A DNA stretch of 64,000 bases from UBA9676 sp036005525 (GCA_036005525.1 DASYQM010000450.1:37030-101029), one strand, 5' to 3'; counted from the stretch's first letter, positions 1 through 9,437 are shown. The notes: generated from the letters alone by a model not told the origin. Program-made: numbers and translations.

Positions 1-127
1 AGACAGTGCGGGGCGCCAGGGCTCGTAGTATTCGGCACGGACGCGGATCGCTGCGGGGTCGGCGCTGGGGTGCCGTCCCGGGGAAACCGGGGCGGGAGCG
101 CTGGCATCGAGGAAGGCAGGCAGGGCG
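1..127. other. Left edge: upstream region of the aldehyde dehydrogenase, no gene assigned
   Basis: The stretch ends in an A/G-rich run (aggaaggcaggcaggg) that can serve as ribosome binding site for the gene at 128. On the minus strand one frame is open to the window edge and contains a plausible peptide (VRAEYYEPW), so a divergent gene cut by the edge is possible. Too little is present to call it. Confidence 0.3.
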
Positions 128-1606
128 ATGGCGGCGGAACTGACACGGCTGCGGATGCTGATCGGCGGCAAGGCGGCGGATGCCGTCTCCGGCCGGACGT
201 TCGAGTCGCAAAACCCCTACACCCGCCGGAGCTGGGCCGTGGTGCCCGACGGCGGCCCCGAGGACGTCGATGCCGCCGTGGCGGCCGCGCGATCGGCGCT
301 GGATGGTGACTGGGGACGGCTGACGGGGTTCGCCCGGGCGGCGCTGCTCCGGCGCCTGGGGGATCTCATCTCAGATCATGCGCAGGAGCTTGCGCGCCTG
401 GAAGTCAACGACTCCGGCAAGCTCTACCGCGAGATGATCGGCCAGATGAACGGGCTCGGGAGCTGGTACCACTACTACGCCGGGCTGGCCGACAAGCTCG
501 AGGGGCGGCAGATCCCGGCGCCCAACCCGAACTATCTCGTCTACACCCGGCGTGAGCCGGTGGGTGTCGTGGCGGCGATCACGCCGTGGAACTCGCCCCT
601 GCTGCTGATGACCTGGAAGGTCGCACCCGCGCTGGCCGCGGGCTGCACCGTGGTGGTGAAGCCGTCGGAGCACTCCCCGGTCTCCACCCTCGGCTTTGCC
701 CAGCTGTTCGAGCAGGCCGGGTTCCCGCCCGGGGTGTTCAACGCCGTCACGGGGCTCTCGCGCGAGGTTGGCGCCGCGCTGGCCGGCCATCCCGGCGTCG
801 ACAAGATCGCCTTCACAGGCTCGACGGCGACCGGCCGTGCGGTCGCGCACGCCGCGGCGGAGAACCTCAACAAGGTGACCCTGGAGCTGGGCGGCAAGTC
901 CCCCCAGATCGTGTTCCCGGATGCCGACCTGCGGGCCGCGGCGAACGGGCTGGTGGCCGGCGTTTTCGCGGCGACCGGGCAGACGTGCATGGCCGGCTCG
1001 CGGCTCATCGTCCACGAGACCGTGCATGATGAGGTCGTCCGGCTGGTCGCCGAGCGGGCCGCGGCGATCAAGCTCGGCGACCCCAACGACCCGGAGACCG
1101 AGATGGGTCCGGTCGCCAACGGGCCGCAGTACGAAAAGGTGCTCGGGTACCTCAAGGCCGCCGAGGACGAGGGCGCGACGGTGGCCTACGGCGGGGCGGC
1201 CGACGCCGGGCTTGGCGGCTTCTTCGTCAAGCCCACCGTGCTGACGGGGGTGGGCCCGCAGTCCACCGTGGTCCGGGAGGAGATCTTCGGCCCAGTGCTG
1301 TCGGCCTACACGTTCACCGGCGAGGACGAGGCGCTGAAGCTGGCCAACGACACTCCCTATGGGCTGGCCGGTGCCGTGTGGACCAAGGACATTCACCGGG
1401 GCCACCGGGTAGCGGCCAAGCTCCGGGCCGGCACGGTGTGGATCAACGCCTACCGGGTCGTCGCCCCGAGCGTGCCGTTCGGCGGCTATGGCGCTTCGGG
1501 GCTCGGCCGGGAAAACGGCATCACCGGGATCGACGAATACCTCGAGAGCAAATCGGTGTGGGTGGAACTGAGCGGCGACACGCGCGATCCCTTCACGTTG
1601 GGCTAG
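128..1606 (+). CDS. NAD(P)-dependent aldehyde dehydrogenase
   Basis: A 492-residue, full-length soluble aldehyde dehydrogenase that oxidises an aldehyde to the acid with NAD(P). The family's catalytic set is complete: Asn154 in ITPWN, cofactor-region Lys178 in VVVKPSEHS, the FTGSTATGR cofactor loop near 229-237, general base Glu253 in LELGGKSPQ, and nucleophile Cys287 in GQTCMAGSR. The C-terminal half carries EEIFGPVL and the PFGGYGASGLGRENG motif. The start at 128 follows a purine-rich stretch. A PLP-dependent decarboxylase starts 45 nt downstream on the same strand, so the pair may decarboxylate an amino acid and then oxidise an aldehyde derived from the amine. That link is inference. The substrate cannot be read from the sequence; betaine, gamma-aminobutyraldehyde and aromatic aldehydes are all possible. 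Confidence 0.95.
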   Translation: MAAELTRLRMLIGGKAADAVSGRTFESQNPYTRRSWAVVPDGGPEDVDAAVAAARSALDGDWGRLTGFARAALLRRLGDLISDHAQELARLEVNDSGKLYREMIGQMNGLGSWYHYYAGLADKLEGRQIPAPNPNYLVYTRREPVGVVAAITPWNSPLLLMTWKVAPALAAGCTVVVKPSEHSPVSTLGFAQLFEQAGFPPGVFNAVTGLSREVGAALAGHPGVDKIAFTGSTATGRAVAHAAAENLNKVTLELGGKSPQIVFPDADLRAAANGLVAGVFAATGQTCMAGSRLIVHETVHDEVVRLVAERAAAIKLGDPNDPETEMGPVANGPQYEKVLGYLKAAEDEGATVAYGGAADAGLGGFFVKPTVLTGVGPQSTVVREEIFGPVLSAYTFTGEDEALKLANDTPYGLAGAVWTKDIHRGHRVAAKLRAGTVWINAYRVVAPSVPFGGYGASGLGRENGITGIDEYLESKSVWVELSGDTRDPFTLG

Positions 1607-1650
1607 GTCCGCGCTTGCCGCACCGAACTCCTGCGTTTTAGGTTGCGCGC

Positions 1651-3012
1651 ATGCATAGTGTGGACCCGACGACCGAGCAGATGATCCGCTCGGTGCTGGC
1701 TTATGCGGAGAACCGGCTGCGGCTGGACCCAGTCCCGCTGGATGAGAGCTCACGGGACCCCGCCGAACTCGACGCCGCGCTCAAAGGGCTGCTCGGTGAC
1801 GAGCCGCACAACTCCGATCAGGTGCTGGGCGTCTACACCTCGGTCATGGCACCGGCGGTGATCTCCGCCGACAGCCCGCGGTACCTCGGCTTCATCCCGG
1901 CAGCCCCGACGAAGGCCGCGCTGCTGTTCGACATGCTCATCTCGTGCGCCTCGATCCAGGGGATCTCATGGCTGGAGGCCGCGGGCGCGATCCACGCGGA
2001 GAATCTGGTGCTGCGCCTCATTGCCGCTCGGGCAGGCCTGCCCGGCTCGGCGGGCGGGTGCTTTGTCTCCGGGGGGTCCGCGGGAAACCTGTCAGCCCTG
2101 GTGGTCGCCCGGGAGGTCGCCAAGCGCAAGGCCGGCGATGCTGGCCGGGGCCGCCGGTTCCGGGTCGCGGTGAGCACCGATGCCCACTCCTCCATCGTCA
2201 ACACCATGCGGATCCTGGAGATGGATCCGCTGACCGTCGCCACCGATGATCACCGCCTCACCGGCGCGGCGCTGCGTGCGGCGATCGAGGCCGATGGCGA
2301 CCCGTCATCGCTGGCCGCCGTGGTCGCCACGGCCGGCACGACCAACGCGGGGATCATTGACGACCTGGCCGGCGCGGCGGCCGTGGCTCGTGAGCACGGC
2401 CTGTGGCTCCACGTCGACGGCGCCTATGGCGGCGCGGGCCTGTTCGCGCCGAGCGTCCGGGCGGCCTACGACGGCATCGAGCACGCCGACTCGTTCGTCG
2501 TCGACCCGCACAAGTGGCTGTTCGCGCCGTTCGACTGCGCCGCTCTTCTTTACCGCGATCCGGCACTTGCCCGCTCGGTGCACAAGCAGGACGCTTCCTA
2601 TCTTGACGTGATCCACGACCGGCCCGGCGAATGGAACCCGACCGACTACGCCTATCACCTCACCCGGCGGGCGCGCGGCCTGCCGCTGTGGTTCTCCCTG
2701 TCGGTGTACGGGGTCCGTGCCTACAGCGAGGCGATCGAGGCGGCGATCAGGCTGGCGAAGCAGACCGCCGCCGAGATCGCCACGCGCGATTACCTGGAGC
2801 TGATCCGCGAGCCCGATCTGGGCGTGGTGCTGTTCCGTCGCCGCGGCTGGGCCCCGGAGCAGTACAAGCGGTGGGCCGACCAGCTTCTCCACGACCAGGT
2901 GGCGTTCATCCCGCCATCGGCATGGGAGGGCGAGACCGTCGCACGGTTCGCCTTCCTGCACCCGCATACCTCAATGGACCTGGTACGGCAGATCCTCGAC
3001 CGGATGGAGTGA
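1651..3012 (+). CDS. Pyridoxal-phosphate-dependent (group II) decarboxylase family protein
   Basis: A 453-residue fold-type I PLP enzyme of the aromatic-amino-acid/glutamate decarboxylase group. Visible landmarks are the conserved early segment SPRYLGFIP (75-83), the phosphate loop SGGSAGNLSA (140-149), His179 of TDAHSS that stacks on the cofactor, Asp256 in LHVDGAYGG that pairs with the pyridine nitrogen, and the Schiff-base lysine Lys288 in VDPHKWLF. The expected reaction is alpha-decarboxylation of an L-amino acid, but some relatives catalyse decarboxylation-dependent amine oxidation, so the substrate is open. The ATG at 1651 is the first start, 45 nt after the dehydrogenase stop, which suggests co-transcription. 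It is slightly shorter than DOPA or tryptophan decarboxylases of animals and plants but normal for bacterial members. Confidence 0.93.
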   Translation: MHSVDPTTEQMIRSVLAYAENRLRLDPVPLDESSRDPAELDAALKGLLGDEPHNSDQVLGVYTSVMAPAVISADSPRYLGFIPAAPTKAALLFDMLISCASIQGISWLEAAGAIHAENLVLRLIAARAGLPGSAGGCFVSGGSAGNLSALVVAREVAKRKAGDAGRGRRFRVAVSTDAHSSIVNTMRILEMDPLTVATDDHRLTGAALRAAIEADGDPSSLAAVVATAGTTNAGIIDDLAGAAAVAREHGLWLHVDGAYGGAGLFAPSVRAAYDGIEHADSFVVDPHKWLFAPFDCAALLYRDPALARSVHKQDASYLDVIHDRPGEWNPTDYAYHLTRRARGLPLWFSLSVYGVRAYSEAIEAAIRLAKQTAAEIATRDYLELIREPDLGVVLFRRRGWAPEQYKRWADQLLHDQVAFIPPSAWEGETVARFAFLHPHTSMDLVRQILDRME

Positions 3013-3016
3013 CCCG

Positions 3017-3466
3017 TCAGGGTGGTGGGGGGCGGCGATATAACTTGCGGTGGGCGGGGGACACCTGCCGCCCCAGGGCGACCAGGGACTCGGCGATATC
3101 GCGCCGCATCTTGGGGGCGAACAGCCGCAGCAGGGGCCCGAATCCGCCCTGAACCCCGACCCTCTTGACCACCCGGACGCGCCCCCCAGCGAGCGGCTCG
3201 ATCTCGTGGTCGAAGATGACCTTTCCCAGGGGCATGGGGCATTCGGTCACCCAGCCCCGGCCGGGATTCACCTCGGTGATGATGAAGGACCCGCCCAGGT
3301 TGCCGCGCTGCTTGGCCCAGCCGGAGACACCCGGCTCGAACGGGCCGTCGAGCCGCGACATCTCTTTGCTGACATCCCACTCAGGCCAGCGGGCCACGTC
3401 GGTCCACACGTTCCAGACCGCTTCTGGCTCGGCCTCGAACGTTGCCTCGCATTCGAATACGAACAT
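3017..3466 (-). CDS. SRPBCC (START/Bet v1-like) family protein
   Basis: A protein of about 149 residues that starts with MFVFECEATFEAEPEAVWNV, the usual opening of the polyketide-cyclase/SRPBCC fold, whose deep cavity binds hydrophobic ligands. The WTDVARWPEWD motif and the central KVIFDHEIEPLAGG beta region fit the family. The open frame runs further upstream to 3595, but family similarity begins at the ATG at 3466, so I place the start there. It converges on the decarboxylase with only 4 nt between the stops. No ligand or function can be assigned. It has no same-strand neighbour close enough for an operon. Confidence 0.85.
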   Translation of the reverse strand: MFVFECEATFEAEPEAVWNVWTDVARWPEWDVSKEMSRLDGPFEPGVSGWAKQRGNLGGSFIITEVNPGRGWVTECPMPLGKVIFDHEIEPLAGGRVRVVKRVGVQGGFGPLLRLFAPKMRRDIAESLVALGRQVSPAHRKLYRRPPPP

Positions 3467-4157
3467 GTCTGCCCTTGGTGAAGCCCGGCAAATGTCGGAA
3501 CTAGCCGGCTTATGCCCCGAAAGCACCTGTTCGCATCCTGACCAAATGCGGTGCGCAGCGCAACCCGCCGGCCCCTGGTGTGTCCTGCCCGCCACGGGGA
3601 CTCAGCGCACCTGGCCAGGTCCGCGCTCGCATCTCGCGGCACAGCCCCGTGAGCACAGTCCCTGGGGACGAGCGCTTGCTCGAAGGTGCGCAAGGGATCT
3701 GGGTTACCGGGGCACAGCGATGCCCGGCATGGTGCTCCGGCCGCCGTTGCCCGCGCCGTCGCGGCGAGATCACGTACAGCTGAAGCCAGCCAAGCGTCCG
3801 CAAGCCCGCACGCCCCCCCGGCACGGTCGGCCCCGGCGGCCGGAGCCAACACCGTCAGCCGTCACCGAATCGACGCCATTCCTCTGCCGGTCCGGTGCTC
3901 AGCTGATGCCAGGACAGTAGGGGACAGCGAACGTTGCCGCATCGTCAGAACTATGTAGCTGGATATGTATTCGCTCGGCGGTCGGCGGCCAGCCCGGGAG
4001 CGCCCGGACAGGGCTGGGAGCCGGTCCCCGCACCCTCGCGCGCGCCGTCTGCGGGCCGTCCGCTGATGTGCTCATTCTTCTTTGGTGAGCTCGCCCGGGG
4101 CTATCGTTGGGATGACCAAGGATGCCGCGCGCCGGAATCAGCTAAGGGGAACGAGAG
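3467..4157. other. 690-nt intergenic region between divergent genes, no gene recognised
   Basis: Several open frames cross this stretch but none has a recognisable product, a good ribosome binding site or consistent codon use. It must hold the promoters of the SRPBCC gene (leftward) and the LuxR-type regulator (rightward). The most AT-rich part is around 3945-3975. I see no RNA gene, repeat or clear palindrome. Confidence 0.5.
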
Positions 4158-4220
4158 ATTCCGACCAATCTGCCCCACGAGCAAAATCGTTTCGTCGGCC
4201 GTGAGCGCGAACTCCACCAG

Positions 4221-6653
4221 TTGCACCGGCTGGTGGGCGTGACGCGTGCGCTGACGCTTTGCGGGGCCGGGGGGATCGGGAAGACCAGGCTGGCTCTGCA
4301 GGTGGCTGCCGCGGTAGCGGATGAATTCCCCGACGGGGCGTGGTTTGTCGAGCTGGGTGATCTGCGGCAGCCCGATCTCGTCGTCTCGCGTGTGGCGTCC
4401 GCCGTCGGCGTCGGAGAGGAGCCCGGCCGCCCGCTGCTTGAGACGCTCACGGACGCGCTGCGGCCCCGCCGGCTGCTCCTGACGCTCGACAACTGCGAGC
4501 ACCTGATCGATGCGTGCGCGCGGCTTTGCCAGCGCCTGCTCGCCAGCTCGCCGGGCCTGTGCGTGATAACGACCAGCCGTGAGCCGCTGCACGTGGCGGC
4601 CGAGACGGTGTGGCAGGTGCAGCCGCTCTCCGCCGCACCCGACGGCGCTGCCACCACTCCCGAGGACGCGTTCCGGTATGAGGCGATCCGCCTGTTCGTC
4701 ACCCGGGCCGCCGCGTCGCTTGCCGGTTTCGCCCTTACCCAGGCCAACGCGGCGGCCGTCGCGGCGGTCTGCCGTGCGCTGGACGGAGTGCCGCTGGCGA
4801 TCGAGCTGGCAGCCGCCCGGGTCCGGACGCTGTCGGTGGAGCAGATCGCCGCGCGGCTGGCCGACCGCTTCGGGCTGCTCACTACCGGCAACCGGACCGC
4901 GCCACCTCGCCAGCGCACCCTGCGCGCCGCGATGGACTGGAGCTATGAGCTCCTCAGCGCCTCCGAGCAGGTACTGCTGCGGCGGCTTTCGGTCTTCGTC
5001 GGCTGGTCGCTCGAGATGGCCGAACAGGTGTGCTCCGATGACGACATCCCGGCCAGCGACGTTCTTGACCTGCTTGACTCGCTGATGGACAAGTCGCTGG
5101 TGGTGCGTGAGCCCGAAGTGCTCGGCCAGGCGCGCTACCGGCTGATCGACACCATCCGCGAGTACGCGGCGGCGCGCCTTGCGGACGCCGGCGAGACCGC
5201 CGCCTTCCAGCACAGGCTCCGCGACTACACCGTGACGCTGGCGGAGCACAACCTGGCGATCGGGATGGCGCAGGTCGCCGCGCCGTGGTCGGCACGGGTC
5301 GACGTCTTCCGCCGGTACGACGTCGACGCCGGCAATGTGGCGCAGGTGCTGGGCCATTGCCTGGCGGAAGGCGACGCGGAGACGGGACTGCGGGCCTGTA
5401 CCGCGGTCCGGCCGTGCTGGATCGTGCGCGGCACCTTCACCGAGGGCGGCGAATGGCTGGACTCCCTGCTCGCGATCGATGCACCCGCCGTTTCCCCACG
5501 GGTCCGGGGCGCCGCCCTGGTGGGGCGCGCGCAGCTCGCCCTGCCCAGTTCCTCGGCCCTGGCCGAGTCCTGGGCCGAGGCGGGGCTGGAGCTGTGCCGC
5601 GCTGCCGGGGACACGTGGTGGACGGCGGCCGCGCTCAACCTTCTCAGCGAGATCGCGCTGCACACGGGGCGGACGGACGAGGCGGCGTCGGCCGCCGACG
5701 AAGCGCTGTCGATCGCTCAGGCAACCGGTGATGGGTGGAATGAGGGATACGCGCTGGGCAACCGGGCGGCGATCGCGGGGCTCCTGGGCAGGCTGCGGGA
5801 GGCGGAGCAGCTGACGAAGTCGACGATCAGCATCATGCGCCGCATCGACCAGCAGTGGGGGGTCGCCCGGGCGCTGCTCGGCCTCGGTGACCTGGCGCGG
5901 CTGCGCGGCGATCCCGGCGGCGCGCACTCCCGGTACCTGGAGGCCCTGGCGATCCTGCGGGATATCGACGCCCGTCCCGACATGGCGCGCTGCCTGGCCG
6001 GGCTGGCGCGGGTGGCCATGGACCTGGGCTCCATGGGGCAGGCGAGGCAGCACCTCGCCGAGAGCATCCGGCTCAGTCATTCCACCGGATCACGCATCGG
6101 CGTGGCGCGGGGGCTTGAGGCCTTCGCGTCCCTGGCCGTCCGGGAGGACCGGCCGGAGCTGGCCGTGCAGCTGACCGCGGCGGCGACCGCGCTGCGTGAG
6201 GCCGCCGGGTATCCCGCGCTGGACGGCGCACGCCGGGAGCGGTACCTGGCTCCGGCACGCCGCCTCCTCGGGGAGCCGGCCGTCGTGCGCCTGTGGACGC
6301 AGGGCCGGGCGATGAGCGGCGAGGCGGCGGTCGCGCTGGCGCTGGACGGGCCGCGGGCGGCATCTGGCGACGCCGTCACGCTGGCCGTTGTCGGGGACTA
6401 TGAGGTGGCAGCGGCGCTGCCCGCCACGCTGACGCCGCGGGAACGCCAGGTCGCAGCGCTGGTCGCGGCTGGCCGCAGCAACAAGTCGATTGCGGAGGAG
6501 CTCTTCATCAGCCCGTCGACGGCCGCCCGGCACGTTGCCAACATCATGGGCAAGCTGGGGTTCTCCTCGCGCGCGCAGATCGCCGCCTGGGCCGCGGACA
6601 ACCAGCTCGATCGCGGTGACCCGATGGGCAACTCGGCTGGAGGCGCCGGCTGA
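4221..6653 (+). CDS. LuxR-family transcriptional regulator with N-terminal P-loop ATPase and TPR-like repeats
   Basis: A large regulator of about 810 residues built as an AAA/NB-ARC-like ATPase, a helical TPR-like middle and a C-terminal LuxR helix-turn-helix. The Walker A motif GAGGIGKTRLAL lies near residue 15, the Walker B-like LLLTLDNCEHL near 88, and SRCPL-type winged-helix features follow. The DNA-binding domain is LTPRERQVAALVAAGRSNKS with SPSTAARHVANIMGKLGFSS at the end. The coordinates use the TTG at 4221, but family sequence (NLPHEQNRFVGREREL) is encoded in frame upstream back to about 4158, where no ATG, GTG or TTG exists. The in-frame stop is at 4143. The real start is probably an ATT at 4158, seven nt after aagggga, or a CTG at 4170. 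Target genes are unknown. Confidence 0.9.
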   Translation: MHRLVGVTRALTLCGAGGIGKTRLALQVAAAVADEFPDGAWFVELGDLRQPDLVVSRVASAVGVGEEPGRPLLETLTDALRPRRLLLTLDNCEHLIDACARLCQRLLASSPGLCVITTSREPLHVAAETVWQVQPLSAAPDGAATTPEDAFRYEAIRLFVTRAAASLAGFALTQANAAAVAAVCRALDGVPLAIELAAARVRTLSVEQIAARLADRFGLLTTGNRTAPPRQRTLRAAMDWSYELLSASEQVLLRRLSVFVGWSLEMAEQVCSDDDIPASDVLDLLDSLMDKSLVVREPEVLGQARYRLIDTIREYAAARLADAGETAAFQHRLRDYTVTLAEHNLAIGMAQVAAPWSARVDVFRRYDVDAGNVAQVLGHCLAEGDAETGLRACTAVRPCWIVRGTFTEGGEWLDSLLAIDAPAVSPRVRGAALVGRAQLALPSSSALAESWAEAGLELCRAAGDTWWTAAALNLLSEIALHTGRTDEAASAADEALSIAQATGDGWNEGYALGNRAAIAGLLGRLREAEQLTKSTISIMRRIDQQWGVARALLGLGDLARLRGDPGGAHSRYLEALAILRDIDARPDMARCLAGLARVAMDLGSMGQARQHLAESIRLSHSTGSRIGVARGLEAFASLAVREDRPELAVQLTAAATALREAAGYPALDGARRERYLAPARRLLGEPAVVRLWTQGRAMSGEAAVALALDGPRAASGDAVTLAVVGDYEVAAALPATLTPRERQVAALVAAGRSNKSIAEELFISPSTAARHVANIMGKLGFSSRAQIAAWAADNQLDRGDPMGNSAGGAG

Positions 6654-6905
6654 CACCGCCCGGATGATGACGGCCGGCTCTGCCCGGCGGCCTTAGCCCC
6701 GACGCCTCGCGGGTGACGCCCGACGTCCTGACCAAGGGCTCGCCGCGGCCTGGCGGAACTTCAGGCGCAGTCCGCCGGGCAGCGCCCTACCCCGGCGAGA
6801 CGCCGCGCCCGGTCATAACGGACCCCACGCCGGGGGAACCTAGGGGTAAGGCCCACACGCCGGGCCCGGGGGCGGCGCCGGCGGCGGTGGGCCCGGGAGG
6901 TACGC

Positions 6906-7925
6906 GTGGGTCCTGAAACGGTGCCCGGGAGACCCCGCCCACGGGTCGGCCTCGTGCTCGGTGCGGGCGGTGTGCTCGGGGCGGCCTGGATGACTGGTGC
7001 GCTGCCGGCGGTGCAGGAGCGCCTGCCGTGCCCGCTCGCCGCCGTCGACCTGATCGTCGGGACCAGCGCCGGCAGCGTTCTCGCCGCCGCGCTGCGCTGC
7101 GGGATCAGCATCGATGAGATGATCGCCCACCAGCGGGGGGAGGCCGTCGGCGTGCTGGCCGACGCCGGCGTGGGTGATGTCGCCGACGGGCCGTGGCCCC
7201 CGCCCCCGGCGCTGCGGGTAGGTTCGCCCCGGCTGCTGATGACCTCGCTGCTGATGCCGCACCGGGTGCATCCGGGAGTCGGTGCCAGCGCCTGGGTGCT
7301 GCGCGGCCGGGGGAGTCACCGGGCCCTGCGCGAGATGGTCCGCGCGCTGCACGCCCACGCATACGGCCACGCCGTGCCCCATGGATCGTCGGCCAACTGG
7401 GTCGGCGGCGGACGGACCTGGATCGTCGCCGTCGACTACGACCGCGGCCGGCGGGTGTTCTTCGGCCGGCCGGGCGCACCTCGGGCCGCGCTGCCCGATG
7501 CCGTGGTCGCCTCGTGCTCCATCCCCGGCTGGTACGAACCGGCCGTGATCGGCGATCGCCGTTACGTCGACGGCGGTGTGCGCTCCCCGACCTCGCTGGG
7601 CGCGCTGGCGCGGGCCGGGGTGGACGAGGTTGTTGTGCTCGCCCCGATGGCCAGCACCGCGCCCGGGCGATTGCCCCGCAACCCGCTCGAGCGGCTGGAA
7701 CGGCGCCTGCGGGCACTGATCACCATGGCGCTGCTGCGGGAGGTCCGGGCGCTGCGCTCGGCGGGCATCCGGGTCACCGTGCTCACACCGGGACCGGAGG
7801 ACCTGGCGGTCATGGGCGTGAACCTGATGGATCCGCGGCGCCGCCGGATGGTGCTGGAGGCGTCCCTGACGACATCGGCCGGTGCGCTCGCCCGCGCACC
7901 GCAGCACCGGCCGCGGGTCGCCTGA
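6906..7925 (+). CDS. Patatin-like phospholipase family protein
   Basis: A 339-residue serine lipase/esterase of the patatin type, expected to cleave acyl chains from phospholipids or related lipids with a Ser-Asp dyad. The oxyanion loop is GAGGVLGAAW near 19-28, the nucleophile is Ser54 in GTSAGS, and the catalytic Asp222 sits in VDGGVRSP. All three elements of the family are present. A GTG at 6906 is preceded by gggaggtacgc, a good ribosome binding site. No signal peptide is visible, so it is probably cytosolic or peripherally membrane bound. It stands alone, convergent with the aldo/keto reductase. Physiological role (lipid turnover or virulence-like secretion) cannot be told. Confidence 0.9.
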   Translation: MGPETVPGRPRPRVGLVLGAGGVLGAAWMTGALPAVQERLPCPLAAVDLIVGTSAGSVLAAALRCGISIDEMIAHQRGEAVGVLADAGVGDVADGPWPPPPALRVGSPRLLMTSLLMPHRVHPGVGASAWVLRGRGSHRALREMVRALHAHAYGHAVPHGSSANWVGGGRTWIVAVDYDRGRRVFFGRPGAPRAALPDAVVASCSIPGWYEPAVIGDRRYVDGGVRSPTSLGALARAGVDEVVVLAPMASTAPGRLPRNPLERLERRLRALITMALLREVRALRSAGIRVTVLTPGPEDLAVMGVNLMDPRRRRMVLEASLTTSAGALARAPQHRPRVA

Positions 7926-7951
7926 GATGCCGGGCCGCCCGGCGCCAGTCG

Positions 7952-8926
7952 TTAAGCGTCGGCGAGGGCCGGGGGGAGCCCGACGCGCAGCAGCTCCGCG
8001 ATGTCCTCCGGGCGCAAGCGGTCGCTGAGACCGATCGCGGCGCAGTTGGCCCGGAGCTGCCGCACGCTTGTGGCCCCGAACAGCACGCTGGTGACGGCGG
8101 GATTGGTGAGGGGGAAGGCCAGCGCCAGCGCGGCCGCCGTCGTGTCCAGCCTGGCGGCCATTCCGGCGAGCTGGTCCGCTGCCGCGATCGCCGGGGCGAA
8201 CCGCGGTTCGCCGAGCATGCCGGCGGCGCGGCCCGCCGCGGGACCCGACCGGTACTTGCCGGTGAGCACCCCGCCCGCCAGGCAGAACGAGGCGATGAGG
8301 CCGGCACCGGCCGCCGCGAGCGCCTGGGTCATCGTGGGGTCCTCGACCCAGGACCGCTGTACCAGGCTGTAGGGCAGCTGGACCGCGCACGGCGGTGCGA
8401 TCCCCTGGCCGGCGGCAGCCTCGACCGCCTGGGCGCAACGGCCGGCGGGCCAGTTCACCATGCCCCAGGCGCGGGCCTTCCCGGCGGTGACGAGCCCGCC
8501 GACGGCGGCGACCAGGTCGGCGACCTCCAGGCCCGCCGGGGGCGGGTTCGCATATATCAGGTCGACGTGGCCGAAGCCCATGCGCCGCAGGGAAGCGTCC
8601 AGCTCCGCCGCGGCGCACTGCTCCGGCCAGAACTCCCACCACAGCTTGTTGGCCACGACCGCTTCGTCGCGCCGCACACCCGCCCCGCGGAACAGCTCAC
8701 CGAACAGCACCTCGGAGTATCCCGTCGGGATGGGAGCCTTGCCCGTCTCGTCGTCGTAGCGGGCATCGTCGAAGAAGTTGATGCCCTCGTCGCGGGCGGC
8801 CCGCACGATGGCGATCCCGGTCTCGGCCGGCAGGCGCTCGAACGTGCGCCACGAGCCGAGCGACAGCGCCGACACGTCCAGGCCGGACGAGCCGAGCTGC
8901 CGGGCACCCAGGCGAGCGGCTGGCAT
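7952..8926 (-). CDS. Aldo/keto reductase family protein
   Basis: A 324-residue (alpha/beta)8-barrel oxidoreductase of the aldo/keto reductase superfamily, close in organisation to the voltage-gated-channel beta-subunit type. The opening RQLGSSGLDVSALSLGSW is typical, Asp53/54 and Tyr58 fall in INFFDDARYDDE, and Lys94 in VVANKLWWEFW, so three tetrad positions are present. The usual catalytic His is replaced: the motif reads DLIYANPPP with Asn127. That change may lower or alter reductase activity. The start at 8926 is chosen because family similarity begins there although the frame is open to 9190. It is divergent from the MhuD-like gene with about 120 nt between. Confidence 0.9.
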   Translation of the reverse strand: MPAARLGARQLGSSGLDVSALSLGSWRTFERLPAETGIAIVRAARDEGINFFDDARYDDETGKAPIPTGYSEVLFGELFRGAGVRRDEAVVANKLWWEFWPEQCAAAELDASLRRMGFGHVDLIYANPPPAGLEVADLVAAVGGLVTAGKARAWGMVNWPAGRCAQAVEAAAGQGIAPPCAVQLPYSLVQRSWVEDPTMTQALAAAGAGLIASFCLAGGVLTGKYRSGPAAGRAAGMLGEPRFAPAIAAADQLAGMAARLDTTAAALALAFPLTNPAVTSVLFGATSVRQLRANCAAIGLSDRLRPEDIAELLRVGLPPALADA

Positions 8927-9044
8927 TCGGCCTCCCCTCGGCGGCGTGAGCCACGCCGCGCCGTGGCCACATGTTCCCACGCCCGGTGCCGCCATGACCG
9001 CGGCGTCCCGGCACCGGGGTGCGACGGCTGGCATGATTGAGCAC

Positions 9045-9377
9045 ATGACGGTCGTGAAGATCAACGCCATTACGGTGCCGGCCGAGAGCGGGGACGAGCT
9101 TGCCCGCCGGTTCGCCGCCCGGGCGGGCGCGGTCGATGACCAGGACGGTTTCGAAGGCTTCGAGCTACTCAAGCCGACCGACGAGCGCACGACCTGGCTG
9201 GTGGTGACCCGGTGGCGGGACGATGCGAGCTTCCAGGCGTGGCTGAACTCGCCGGCGTTCGGGCACGGCCATCGCGGCGCGCCCGAGCGTGGCGGCGGCG
9301 CGGCGCAAGGGCCGGTCGGTGTCAGCAGCGAGCTGTGGTCCTACGAGATCGCCGAGGGCTCGGCTGGGCGAGGCTGA
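9045..9377 (+). CDS. Haem-degrading monooxygenase, MhuD/HmoA-like (ABM fold)
   Basis: A 110-residue ferredoxin-like-fold protein that closely follows the mycobacterial haem-degrading enzyme MhuD. It opens MTVVKINAITVP, keeps Asn7, and has a phenylalanine-rich strand (DGFEGFELLKP) and WLVVTRWRDDASFQAW with Trp66. His74 and His76 follow in the loop where MhuD has its haem-ligating histidine. Expected role: bind haem and cleave it with oxygen, freeing iron in the cytosol. The start is the ATG at 9045; the reading frame is open further left but only as an artefact of high GC. Residue equivalences are from memory of MhuD, not from an alignment. Confidence 0.88.
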   Translation: MTVVKINAITVPAESGDELARRFAARAGAVDDQDGFEGFELLKPTDERTTWLVVTRWRDDASFQAWLNSPAFGHGHRGAPERGGGAAQGPVGVSSELWSYEIAEGSAGRG

Positions 9378-9437
9378 TCCGCCGGGCGCACCGGCCGGGG
9401 GCTGTGCGGCGGGCGAGTGCCCGCCGGGGATGGACAG

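Noticed and set aside
4101..6080. 659-codon leftward frame opposite the LuxR-type gene
   Set aside because: No recognisable domain; the sense strand carries Walker and LuxR motifs.
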